64,000 nucleotides of DNA from contig OY720350.1 of assembly GCA_963082975.1 (NCBI GenBank), forward strand, positions 44,160,734 through 44,224,733, written 5' to 3'. The position numbers were made by a program, and so were the translations under genes. Below, piece after piece: positions 25,448-35,896 of this stretch; positions within the stretch are counted from its first letter, which is position 1, and the number at the start of each line of letters is the position of its first letter. The notes under the pieces are model-generated. The model saw nothing but the letters and a program-made list of their open reading frames with translations. It was not told the DNA's origin and searched no databases. The DNA is from Labia minor. Taxonomy: Eukaryota; Arthropoda; Insecta; Dermaptera; Spongiphoridae.

Positions 25448-25677
25448 TCCTTTTAATTTTTTTATGTTTCTTTGTGTTTTTTTTGGCATTATTTTTGTAT
25501 TTTGTTTTTCTTATTTTGCTTTTTCTTTATATAACTAAAAAGATGAAAAACTGAAACTCTGAGTCGGTGATTATGTGTGCTCTCAATTAAAGACATTTAT
25601 GATCTTTGATTACAGAGTGTTAGTTATTATGTAAATATGTAAATATGTTTTGCCTTTTTTTTGTTTTCGTTTGCTTT

Positions 25678-25830
25678 TTGGATGTTTTTGCTATTTTTTT
25701 GTCACCACCCAAAAAGGTGGTCTGAAATAACAAACAGAATGATTGTATATATATTTCTTGAATAAATAAATAATAATATTTATTTATTTATCAAAAAATA
25801 TAATTAGGTCTTTACCTTACTCGCTCATCT
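25678..25830 (-). repeat. Dispersed repeat I, copy 2 (inverse)
   Basis: Inverse of 15185-15345; its right end runs into the CATCTATAGGTGCCATTACC motif that also recurs at 21570-22400. Confidence 0.75.
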
Positions 25831-26124
25831 ATAGGTGCCATTACCTTAGTTATATTAAAATAAATAATTTTTTTATTTTGCAATTATTTTATTAACGCCA
25901 AGAACCCAGCGAAATGAAAATTTGGGAAGGGTATTATGCTACCTGTTACGTTAGTATAGATGTTCAAGACACCTATTGGTTTGTCTTATAATGCCTGACC
26001 ACTAATCTTATGTAGTTTAATATCTACAGATTTGTAATATAGATAATTTCCTAATCTATTAAAAAAAAATATCAAATATTATACATATATTTCGAAATTT
26101 GGGGAAAATACATCATTAGTTTTT

Positions 26125-26730
26125 TACTATCTCGAAAGAGATAGTATTGCGATTACGAAAATTTTCGATATTGAGATTTTGATGTTTTTATACGTTTTGA
26201 AGGTTCCTGAATCATTTTCACTATGGTTGAGAAAAATATATATGTGTGTGTGTGTGTCAGTATGTATATAACCAAGATTACGCAAAAACAGTTTGAGCTA
26301 GAATGATGAAATTTGATACATGGGCATTATTCAAAATTCATAGTTTTCTATCAACTTTTGAGAATGTAGATCAACCGGAAGAGCGTCATTACCTACAACG
26401 TTTTGATTTTTTTTCTACTAAAGTGACCGTAAAAATAAAGATATATGTTTGATAATTTTTCACATGATTAATAATTGTATAAAACTGCTATATATAGAAT
26501 TTCAGCTTGATTGAATCGCTGAAAGTACCAGAATTAATTTTTTAACACTACAAATCTCACTCGCCAACACGTGACGCGGTGCCATCAACAAAGAGCCAAA
26601 CATGCGCTGGTTTAATAAATATTATTTATTAATTTTAATTTATAATTTAATTAATTTAATTTAATTTAAATTAATATATGTTATTTAATCCAATTCAAAT
26701 TTGCGAGATAGTCGTGTGGAGACACTCCAG
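26125..26730 (+). mobile_element. Helentron-like repeat family A, copy 3
   Basis: Full-length copy with the 5' hairpin ACTATCTCGAAAGAGATAGT and the 3' hairpin GTGGAGACAC ending CTCCAG. It ends 110 bp upstream of the membralin exon acceptor at 26841, so the intron branch region lies close to it. Confidence 0.65.
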
Positions 26731-26833
26731 ATTTTTTTTTATTTAATAATCATTCAATTAATTTTAAGATACAATTTTAACTGTTTTCATTGAAGTAGTT
26801 ACTTATATAATTTTAATAATTATTTTTTATTAA

Positions 26834-26974
<141 letters not shown>

Positions 26975-27582
26975 TAAGAATCTTGGATCTTTTATCTCTC
27001 CTATTAGATAATAAAATAAACCGAATAAATTGACCGAATTATTCTTCACTCTCTTTCTTTTCAACTTTCCCTCATATTTTTCTCCAAATAATAATTATTC
27101 TATAGTAACAGAGATTTTTAAATAAATCAAATATAATTTAACTCTGTTTTTCCTTTTATCTCTAATCAATATTTTATTAGAAATTATTCTGGATATCAAT
27201 GATTGCTCGTACGGCTATATTTTAGTTGGATCAAAGTGGAAATAGTAGATTCAATGAAAATAATGGAATATTTAAAAGTTGGAGGATAATTTTGTTCCCT
27301 TTGAAATGATGATCTTAAGAGGAAAGCAAAAGAGTATTAAGTTTTCTTCTTGTCCCTGTGTTTTTTTAACTCATCACTAAATCTTTTTTAAATAAATAAT
27401 TAAATAGAGATTAAAGTTACGTTAATGGTTTCAATTTAAAGAAGAAAAAAATCGATAAATTTTTATTAATTTCTTTTAACATCATTGGGAATTGAAAATA
27501 CCATGTACCACATCCCATGAAGTTTTATTTATTAAATTAATAGAATTAATTAATTAATAATTAATTTATGTATATATATATA

Positions 27583-27817
27583 TACTCCTAAGCCGGTTGA
27601 TTGCCCAATAACAGCGACATCCTGGCGTTTACTTTTTTCCGTCACTTTACTTAGATTTCCTGAAAATATTAAATTAATTTATGTATATATATTAAATTAA
27701 TTTATATATATTAAATTAATTTATGTATATATTTTCAGGAAATCTAAGTAAAGTGACGGAAAAAAGTAAACGCCAGGATGGCGCTGTTATTGGGCAATCA
27801 ACCGGCTTATGAGTATT
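27583..27817. repeat. Perfect foldback hairpin in membralin intron
   Basis: Arms of about 85 bp (27588-27670 and 27737-27815) with one mismatch that I can see (ACATCC against GCCATCC), around a TATTAAATTAATTTA-type spacer. Each arm carries AAGCCGGTTGATTGCCCAAT and AAAGTGACGGAAAAAAGTAA. Right of it is a second small palindrome CTATTGCCCGACAATAG (27821). It is probably a MITE or a young inverted duplication. Confidence 0.8.
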
Positions 27818-28589
27818 ACTATTGCCCGACAATAGCGTCACTATATTTATATACCTTTATTTAATATATATATATATATATATGCAATGCCATTGGATTA
27901 GTGAAATTTCTATTTTATCATAATTTTTGGTTTCTAATCTTTGACTTGAAAATAATTTTATATAAATCTAAATTTTAATTTCTATTGATTTTCATTTGAA
28001 CTTGTTGGATGATGGAACACCCTTCAAAAATCAATAATAACCCAAATGAATTTACATTCGCTGACAACAGATTTATTTTTGTAGTTTCTCTTTTTCAATA
28101 TAAATACAATAGTATTTATTTAGGGATTGTATTCTTTGAAATGCTTCTCCTGAATTCGAAATTCTAAGAAGATTGATGTTGTTCACTGTCTATTTTACTT
28201 AAATCACAACCACTGGAAGAGATTATATGTATTTCTTCTCTCTATTCACAATCCTATTATTCATTATTTTATCTGTATATTTCACCCTCATATAAGTTTT
28301 TTTGTACAAAGACACTCATTCATATCTAAATCTTATTATTACTCCATTTCAGATTTATTTTTATCGATATTAGACTACTCAATCAGAATTTTGAGATGAA
28401 AAAAATAATAAAAATACAAATTTTTTTTAAGAATGAGAAAATTTTTACTGGTTATTTCAATTTTTTTTTAAAATAATTGAGTTGATTAAATTAAAATTAT
28501 TCGGGCAATTTTTATCTGTTCCGATTCTCTCTTCAACCACTTGGAATCGTTATTGTTTAATTTTCATTTTTAACTTGTCTGTTTATTAG

Positions 28590-29088
28590 AAATGAAATTT
28601 GGTGTGAAAACAATACCTCCCTTACTATCGTCGATCGGTAAAAATATTAATTTTTTTTTTTAAATTTCACATGTGGAGATTTTTACATAATACATCTTGC
28701 ATTTTCGTAACAGAAAAAAGTATTTTTAGCATGATATCTGTCCTTCCGTCCGTCCTTCCACTGTGTGTCAGTATAGATGTGTACAGCTTGAACGACTCAA
28801 CGGATTTTGATGAAATTTGATGTATTTACTTAATGTATCATGAATTAATCAACTTTTAGTGTATATCCGAAAACAGGAAGTGATAATATTACCGATCGAC
28901 GATAGGAAGGGAAGGGTTATTTTCACATCAAATTTCATTTGAGGACATTTTTTACATATCTCCACGAAGCATGCACTTTGTATTGATTTTATCCTCGGAA
29001 AAATCATCTTCATTAGTTTTTTCTTAATTTAAAATTATATGACGACACCCAGCTATTCATGACGTCACAGCCAGCTACTTATTATATA
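28590..29088 (+). mobile_element. Helentron-like repeat family B, rearranged copy 2
   Basis: The first ~55 bp are the family's 5' end in inverse orientation (to TCGATCGGTAAAAA at about 28645). This is followed by the normal + orientation from AAATTTCACATGTGGAG onward, making a head-to-head junction. The 3' end is replaced by the Helitron beginning at 29089. One intact TGACGTCA is at 29060-29067. Confidence 0.6.
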
Positions 29089-29768
29089 TCTTCTCTTATA
29101 TATAAAAATGAATCGCAAAATATGTTGGTAACCGCATCACTCAATAACGCCTGGACCAATTTTGATAATTTTCTTTTTAAAATGTTCGTTGAAGTCCAAG
29201 GATGGAAAACCCAAAAAACAGCCCTTTTTCCCATACATATTTTTCAATATTATGCAATATGTAATTACTAATTGATAAAAATAATATCTGATAATAATGA
29301 TCTGGGATGACTTAGAATATTGAAATGTCAACGGAGATAGATATGTATGCGACATTTCAGCTTATTCAAACATTGGGATGTGGGTCAAATTCACGTTCGA
29401 AGATTTGACGACAGGACTCGGGTTAAAACTGAATAAAAGCATATAAAAAAGGTTTTTGTCTGCACATCCCTCAGAATTTAAAAATTTTTGCATATATTCG
29501 CATATCATGATCTCTAAAATCCAAAAGTGATTTTATAATTTTTCATGTCTGTCTGTCTGTATGGAAAATAAGGAAGTTATAGACTCAAAATTGGCTGGGC
29601 CGATTTCTATAAAATTACATCATAATATTCTTATATCCCTCTATTTGAACATAGGCTATAAATTTTATTAATAACTGTTGAACAACCGCAGAAATTAATT
29701 TTTTAAGATTTATATAATGCTCCGTGTTGTTCATTCAAGAGCCTCGGGTGGCTTACTGACCAAGCTGA
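29089..29768 (+). mobile_element. Probable non-autonomous Helitron
   Basis: The 5' end TCTTCTCTTATATATAAAAATG is the same type as the 5' end of 56006-56693 (ATGAATCGCAAAATATGTTG, CCTGGACCAATTTTGAT). The 3' end is placed at GAGCCTCGGGTGGCTTAC ... CTGA|T, a small hairpin followed by CTRR. This end is less certain. It truncates a family B repeat on its left. Confidence 0.6.
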
Positions 29769-29888
29769 TTCATTTTACACAATGGATTATAAATTAATAA
29801 TTCTAGCAATTCCCAAACAAAGAATTAATATAATATCTATTTTGTTATTTTGAATTCTAATATTTAAATATCATTTCAATTAAATTAA

Positions 29889-29925
<37 letters not shown>

Positions 29926-29954
29926 TCAATTAACACTAAACTAACCTAACATTA

Positions 29955-30015
29955 AAACACATAAAAATCAAATTACCATTTATAGAATATGTCTTTTTTG
30001 AAAAACCCACTCAAA
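29955..30015 (+). repeat. Short dispersed repeat J
   Basis: AAAACACATAAAAATCAAAT to AAAGACGCCA, matched in the same orientation at 39346-39412. A small TATATAATA-flanked unit follows at 30062 and 30170 (GGATATTATATATATAAT twice). Confidence 0.5.
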
Positions 30016-30489
30016 TAAAGACGCCAGCTACCAGCGTTGCAGTAACAGTGAGTGAGTGAATGGGATATTATATATATAATATTTTTGTTTTTTTGAAGTA
30101 GCCACTGATCCGAATATCACCGAATCTGACCGAAATTTACCGAGCGTTACGTCCAGTGACGATAGGATATTATATATATAATTTTGTAGATTTAATTAGA
30201 AAATAACATTTCTAATAAAAAATATTTGAACGGAAAAAATGTTTTTTTTTCTACTTATACTCAATAGAACTTTAAAATATAAAATATTCGTTAACAAAAT
30301 TTCTTCTGTCCATGTTCATAACATTTGAACTCGTCAAAATAATAATTTGCTTTTAAATCTGAATTTATAAACGGCAATGCGATCATATAATGGTTATTTA
30401 ATGTATATTTAATAACTGGTTATCTCTCTCTCTCTTTCTTTCTCTCATCCACTCCCTATTCTAGCAGTTTTATTTTATTTTTTATTTTA

Positions 30490-30910
30490 TTTCGGGGTCC
30501 AATATATGGTCGAGGGGCGAAAAGTCCCTCCGTGGTCACGGTAGATGTAAAGTTCGCGACCGAATTGCCATTTCTTTGATGGATTTCCCGGGTGATAATT
30601 CATCGAGTCCCTTTATTAATCTCTGAGCTGGCAGGCTGTCCGAGGGGGTGTCCCTGGCGCCGTATTAAATGAGACGGGCGCGGCGCCGACGGGGCTCCGT
30701 CCCCCGGGGGCCGCGCGTCCCCTCCTCGCTTGTTGCTGCCTCCTTATGCGTCGGCACTTGTAAGGTTATCAGCTCCGGGAGTCAATTAATTTAAGCCCAT
30801 TCAACCGGGCAATAAAGAGCAATGTTGCGCGCCACGGAAACGCTGATAAAGTGTTGTAATCAAATAGCGAAGGAAGCCCCTTTTGTGCCTATGGCGCCGT
30901 TTAATTCATT
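30490..30910. other. GC-rich island in membralin intron
   Basis: The most GC-rich part of the window (GACGGGCGCGGCGCCGACGG, GTCCCCCGGGGGCC), followed by a mixed stretch TCAATTAATTTAAGCCCATT and GCTGATAAAGTGTTGTAATC. There are no TE ends and no recognisable coding frame. Candidate deeply conserved enhancer or a CpG-type regulatory element. The LTR retrotransposon inserted about 340 bp downstream. Confidence 0.45.
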
Positions 30911-31250
30911 CAATCTATTTTCGAATATTTCTTTTTTTTTCTCTCTAATAGCAGCCTGCTAACATATATATTGGTTTCTTTCATATTACATTTGTGATTA
31001 TATTTTATTAAGGAAATTATTATTATTTTTTTTTTAATTGAGAGAAATGTAAATGTATATCCATCCATCTATGTATAAAATGGAAATATATTTATTTAAT
31101 GAAAATAAAACATGGAAAAAAGAGAGTATTTGTATTTATTTATGAAAAAGTACTTATCTGAATAAATATTGTTATTTTGTGGAAATTAAAATTAATATAC
31201 AGATATATGTTATATAAAAATTATACCAACGACTTTTTTTCTCCTATATA

Positions 31251-31516
31251 TGTAATCCTCATACTAACCTTACCTAGAGACTGCTTATTGTTTCCAGTGA
31301 CTGCTCTTTACATTTTAAGTCATAGATTATAGAGTAAGGATTAACTGAATTCAGATTACAGGTAACTACTATGATAAGATTAATATTGTATTATTATTAT
31401 TTATATTTGTGTATATAATGTTTAATTGATTAATTGTTTAATAAAACAGGTTTTTATAACTTCGTAATACTGACGGTTGTCCTTCATTCTTCTAACCATA
31501 ATAATAGAATTAAATA
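31251..31516 (+). repeat. 5' LTR
   Basis: Begins TGTAATCCTCATAC and ends in GAATTAAATA; the exact right border is uncertain by 1-3 bases because of the TA-rich flank. It contains a TATA-like GTATATAATG and an AATAAA signal (31440-31445), as expected for promoter and polyadenylation functions. It is identical to the 3' LTR by eye. Confidence 0.93.
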
Positions 31517-31558
31517 ATCTGAATTCCTACATACACTTAAAAGAAAGAAGAACTTAAT

Positions 31559-32680
31559 ATGTCAAAAATGAATTTAAGATTTTGGCTAGAAGGAATGGGA
31601 AAAGATGATAATCAGATGGAAATAATAGTTAAAAAAATTAAAAAAGAAGAAGAGGATATCTGGTTTAAATTTGATGAAGATATGCAAGCACGATGTAATC
31701 ATAAAAAATTATTTAATTTAAATACGATCAAAAGTAATATTAAAGGAATTAAGAAAGTGGGACAAAAAAGAAGAGTTTTAATTGAAGCTACTGATGAGTT
31801 GGCAAACATGTACTTTGACAAAGAGAGCGGGATTTTTAAATTTAAATCAGAAATATTAGAAGAAGATGATAAAGATGATGAAAAGAATAATTCATTGAAA
31901 CATCAGAACGACTTATTTGAATTAATTAAAGTATTAACAAAAAAATTAGATAAAGAAGATCATAGTGACACAAGAAAGTTGAATCTACAAAAATTCGATG
32001 GAAAAGAAGATGCTCACTTGTTCATGATACAATTCGAGAAGGAGTTGAGTACCTTTGAACTCAATGATGATAAAAAAGTTAATATTTTTGGAAATTACTT
32101 AACTGGAATGGCACATAAATGGTACCTTTCAAGCATAAAAAAGTTTCAAGATGAGGATTGGACAACATGGAGAGAATCTTTTATAGCCGTTTTTGGTATC
32201 AAAAATTGGTCCTCTATTGCAAATGCATTTAATTATAAATATATGAAAGGTAGTTTAATTGAATATGCAATAACAAAAGAAAAAATGCTTCGTGACACAA
32301 ATGAAGAAATAGACGAAATCACTGTAATCAACCAAATAATAATTAATACACCGATATATGTACAAGAACAAATAAAGCCGGGTACTGTTAAAAATTTAAA
32401 CACCTTATACGAGGAATTATCAAAAATAAAGTTAAGAGTATACAAGGATTTTAATCATGACAGAAAAAACCAAAATATGATTATGAAAGTTCATCTTAAC
32501 AAGACTGAGCGTAAAAAACCATGTTCTATCTGCGAACGTTTGGGTTACTTAGAACGCTATCACCCAGAAGATGTTTGCAGAAATAGACATATAAAAAGAA
32601 ATGTAATAAAAACAAATCTCATAGAGAAATCTTATTCAGAAGATACGAGTTCAGAGGACGATTCAACATCAAAAAACTAA
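31559..32680 (+). CDS. gag: Retrotransposon Gag
   Basis: A 373-residue ORF whose ATG lies 42 bases past the 5' LTR. It is rich in Lys, Glu and Asp. The middle part (about residues 140-260) has the fold signature of Ty3-type capsid proteins (KFDGKEDAHLFMIQFEKEL ... W). Near the C-terminus a nucleic-acid-binding knuckle is visible as C-x2-C-x9-H-x4-C (CSIC ... YH ... VC), with a longer loop than the usual CX2CX4HX4C. The ORF ends TCA AAA AAC TAA; the last sense codons form a -1 slippery heptamer, so Gag is probably made both alone and as Gag-Pol. It is undamaged. Confidence 0.9.
   Translation: MSKMNLRFWLEGMGKDDNQMEIIVKKIKKEEEDIWFKFDEDMQARCNHKKLFNLNTIKSNIKGIKKVGQKRRVLIEATDELANMYFDKESGIFKFKSEILEEDDKDDEKNNSLKHQNDLFELIKVLTKKLDKEDHSDTRKLNLQKFDGKEDAHLFMIQFEKELSTFELNDDKKVNIFGNYLTGMAHKWYLSSIKKFQDEDWTTWRESFIAVFGIKNWSSIANAFNYKYMKGSLIEYAITKEKMLRDTNEEIDEITVINQIIINTPIYVQEQIKPGTVKNLNTLYEELSKIKLRVYKDFNHDRKNQNMIMKVHLNKTERKKPCSICERLGYLERYHPEDVCRNRHIKRNVIKTNLIEKSYSEDTSSEDDSTSKN
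32671..32677 (+). promoter_or_regulatory. -1 ribosomal frameshift site (A AAA AAC)
   Basis: The canonical X XXY YYZ heptamer A AAA AAC is in register with the gag frame and directly followed by the gag UAA stop. The pol frame is -1 relative to gag and is open across this point, including through the 3' end of gag. This is how many retroelements set the Gag to Gag-Pol ratio. I do not see a strong stem-loop just downstream. Confidence 0.8.
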
Positions 32681-35571
32681 ATACCCCGGTAGAATTTAAA
32701 TCATCTAAATTGATTAAATTAAATGTTATTTTAAATAAAGACAATAAAATCAATGCAATTTATGATAGTGGTTCTACAAGAACCTTGATTAACGATAATA
32801 TTGCAAAACAACTAAAATTAAAATTAAATAATAATAAATCCTTTTTGAGATCAATAGGTGGTCTAAATTCTTGCAACAACCGGGCAATCGTAAATTTAAA
32901 AATAGGTGAGATTGAAAAAGAAGTAGAATTAATTGTTGTTAAAAGTAAAAATTTCACATATGAATTGATAATTGGATTGGATGTTATTAAACAGTTTCAA
33001 TTAATCCAAAATGAAAAATTGCAAATTAAGCAAAGACAAAATCCTCAAGAAGATGCAGGCAAGAAACTGATAAATTCAATCGAGAATACAAAAGATTCTA
33101 GTGAATTAAAAAATAAAAACAATTTAGAGGTTCATGATAGAAAAAATTTAATTGAAACAAATCTAATTCAGGAAGAAGGAAACGAGAATATTATAAAAAA
33201 TTTAAATAATTTAAATATGGACATAGACAATAATAAAAGAGAAATTATTATAGAATACTTACACAGTCAAAATGCTATATTTGCAAGACATAAATTTGAT
33301 GTAAAACAAAATGAGAAAACTGAAGCAGAAATAAAATTGATCGAAGAAAGAATAATAAATAGGAGGCCATACCGATGTTCTTTGCAAGATAATAAGGAAA
33401 TAAATAAACAAATCAATCAACTATTAGAAAATGACTTAATAGAGGAAACCAATTCGCCATATTCATCACCTATCACACTTGCAAATAAAAAAGGTGAGGG
33501 ACGATCCAGATTATGCATAGATTTTAGAGAACTAAATAAATATGTAATACCAGAAAGTCACCCTTTTATAAGATGTTCCGATATCCTAGATAATCTTAGA
33601 GACTGTAAATATTTTACTGCGTTAGATGTGAACTCAGCCTTCTGGTCAATAAAAATTAGAAAAGAACACCGAAAATACACAGCATTTTCAACGCAAAGAA
33701 ACAAATTTCAATGGAAGGTACTACCATTTGGTCTCAAAACTAGTCCCGCAATATTTCAACGATCATTAAATTCAATTCTAAGAAACCATAAATTGCAGGA
33801 TTTTTCAGTAAACTACATTGATGATATTTTAATTTACTCTAAGTCATTTAAAGAACATTTTGAACATGTCAAGTCCGTAATACAGGCATTAAAAGAGAAT
33901 AAAATAAGATTAAAATTATCTAAATGTAAATTTTTCAAAAAAGAGATTTTGTATTTGGGTCATAAAATCAGTGAGAATCAAAGTGAACCATTAAACGATA
34001 ACTTAGAATCTATAAATCAATTTCCTACACCTAGGACGAAAAAAAATGTTAGACAACTTTTGGGAAAAATCAACCATTATCATAGGTACATCAAGAATTG
34101 CACTAAGAAATTAGCACCTTTATACAAGTTGATGAAGAAAAATATTCCTTTTGGATGGTCATCAGAATGTGAAGCATCTTTTCAAAATATAAAAAAATAT
34201 TTAACAGAAAGACCTATTTTATGTATATTTAATGAAAATGAAGAATGTTTTATATTTACAGACGCGAGTGAAGATGGCCTTGGTGCTGTTTTAAAACAGA
34301 GACAAAAGAATGGTGAATTGATGCCTATCGGTTATTTTTCCTGTAAGGTAAATAATGCCCAAATAAAACGAGGAATTATATATTTAGAATTATTGGCAAT
34401 TTATAAAGCAGTTATTTATTGGCACTATTACCTACATAATAATAAATTTACAGTGTTTACAGACCACCGCCCACTTGAAAACCTAAAATTAAAAGCAAGC
34501 CCTGATACTCCACTGGGCGAATTGGTAAATAAACTATCACAATATAATATAACTGTAACTTATAGAAAAGGTAAAGACAATAAGGAAGCAGATTGTTTGT
34601 CGAGAAATACAAATTTGGAATTTGATAGAGATGATGAGATTTTTGAAACAGTAAACCTAATTGAACTTGAAGATTTAATTGAAAAACAAAAATCAATCGA
34701 TGATCAGGAAATAAAGAAGATGAGACTCATTTGGAAAAATAATATACTATTTAAAAAAAAAGGCGATAAATTAAAAATTTATTTGGTGGAGGGTGATGCT
34801 AAAGAATTCATTAAAAAAGTACATGAAAAATTTGGACATGCCGGTAATTCAAAAATAAAACTCATGATAAAAGATCATTATTATTTTAAGAATTTTAATA
34901 ATTTAATTGAAGTTATATGTGCTAAATGTAATGACTGCCAAATGAATAAATCAAGACAGAAACGTAAACTAGGATACTTATCAAATTTTGGTGAACCAGA
35001 AAATCCTTTTCAGTTTATTTCTATTGACACAATTGGAGGTCTCCATTCAAGAGGTGCAAAGAAGAAATTTTTACACATAGGTATAGATCATTTGACCAGG
35101 TATGTTTGGATTACAACATCTACGACTCAAACAATTAGAGACTTTCAAGAATTAATCAATACAATGACTAAGGATGGAAAAATAGAAACTCTAATTATGG
35201 ATCAATACGGTGGCTTAACATCGAAAGATTTCAAAAATTTCTTGAAAGAAAGAAATATCAAATACTTCTACACACCAATTGACCACCCTGAGTCCAATGG
35301 TTTAGTCGAGAGAGTAAATCAAACATTGATTAATTCATTGAGATGTAAATTAAATTCAGATAACCAGTCAAGATCCTGGTCCACACTGATTAAAGAAGTG
35401 GTAAGAGAATACAATAATACTGTACATTCAGTCACAAAATTTACTCCTAATTATTTGTTGTTTGGGAGAGAAGACATACCATTATCACCTATTGATTATG
35501 ATATAATAGCTGTCGATGAAGCACGTATTTTAGCTAAAAGAAATACAGAAGAATATAGAAAAAAAAAATAG
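32677..35571 (+). CDS. pol: Retrotransposon Pol (PR-RT-RH-IN), C-terminus frameshifted
   Basis: No ATG is available near the start of this frame; it is most likely entered by frameshifting from gag. Counting residues from 32710: aspartic protease DSGS at about 19-22; reverse transcriptase with the catalytic YIDD at 369-372 (33814-33825); RNase H starting near D518 (FTDAS); integrase zinc finger H705, H710, C737, C740; integrase core D773, D831, E867, a D-57-D-35-E spacing. All key catalytic residues are present. The frame stops at TAG 35569-35571 directly after a run of ten A's (35559-35568). Coding sequence with a GPF motif continues in the +1 frame to 35794, so one extra A, real or from sequencing, has cut off the integrase tail. 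Confidence 0.9.
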   Translation, partial: LNTPVEFKSSKLIKLNVILNKDNKINAIYDSGSTRTLINDNIAKQLKLKLNNNKSFLRSIGGLNSCNNRAIVNLKIGEIEKEVELIVVKSKNFTYELIIGLDVIKQFQLIQNEKLQIKQRQNPQEDAGKKLINSIENTKDSSELKNKNNLEVHDRKNLIETNLIQEEGNENIIKNLNNLNMDIDNNKREIIIEYLHSQNAIFARHKFDVKQNEKTEAEIKLIEERIINRRPYRCSLQDNKEINKQINQLLENDLIEETNSPYSSPITLANKKGEGRSRLCIDFRELNKYVIPESHPFIRCSDILDNLRDCKYFTALDVNSAFWSIKIRKEHRKYTAFSTQRNKFQWKVLPFGLKTSPAIFQRSLNSILRNHKLQDFSVNYIDDILIYSKSFKEHFEHVKSVIQALKENKIRLKLSKCKFFKKEILYLGHKISENQSEPLNDNLESINQFPTPRTKKNVRQLLGKINHYHRYIKNCTKKLAPLYKLMKKNIPFGWSSECEASFQNIKKYLTERPILCIFNENEECFIFTDASEDGLGAVLKQRQKNGELMPIGYFSCKVNNAQIKRGIIYLELLAIYKAVIYWHYYLHNNKFTVFTDHRPLENLKLKASPDTPLGELVNKLSQYNITVTYRKGKDNKEADCLSRNTNLEFDRDDEIFETVNLIELEDLIEKQKSIDDQEIKKMRLIWKNNILFKKKGDKLKIYLVEGDAKEFIKKVHEKFGHAGNSKIKLMIKDHYYFKNFNNLIEVICAKCNDCQMNKSRQKRKLGYLSNFGEPENPFQFISIDTIGGLHSRGAKKKFLHIGIDHLTRYVWITTSTTQTIRDFQELINTMTKDGKIETLIMDQYGGLTSKDFKNFLKERNIKYFYTPIDHPESNGLVERVNQTLINSLRCKLNSDNQSRSWSTLIKEVVREYNNTVHSVTKFTPNYLLFGREDIPLSPIDYDIIAVDEARILAKRNTEEYRKKK

Positions 35572-35794
35572 AGATTATGTAAATAAAAAAAGAAGAGATT
35601 GCAAGCTCGAGGAAGAGGACCAAGTTTACGTGAAATTGTGTAATAAACTAAATAGGAAAAAGTTAGACAGATTAAAAGAAGGACCATTTAGAATTAGAAA
35701 AGTTTTGTCAAATAATACATATTTATTGGATACAGGTCGGAAAATTTCCGAAAATAATATATTTCATAAAAATGATATTGTTCCTATAAATTAA
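35572..35794 (+). pseudogene. Detached integrase C-terminal tail (GPY/F module)
   Basis: Continuation of pol in the next frame, ending TAA at 35792-35794. It shows the DQVYVK strand and a GPF motif typical of the GPY/F module at the end of Ty3/Gypsy integrases. It is separated from the main frame by a one-base difference in the A10 run at 35559-35568. The identical LTRs argue for a very young insertion, so a homopolymer sequencing error is as likely as a real mutation. Confidence 0.8.
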
Positions 35795-35896
35795 TTAAAT
35801 TATTGCATAGTAGTTGTTTGTAGTTTTTATATTAAATTAATAATTGTATGAATATTTCACTTTTATATTCATAAAAGTTTCTGTAAAGGGGGAAGG

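Noticed and set aside
35796..35896. An env-like ORF downstream of pol
   Set aside because: Only about 100 bp remain before the 3' LTR and no open frame is present; the element is not of the envelope-bearing type.
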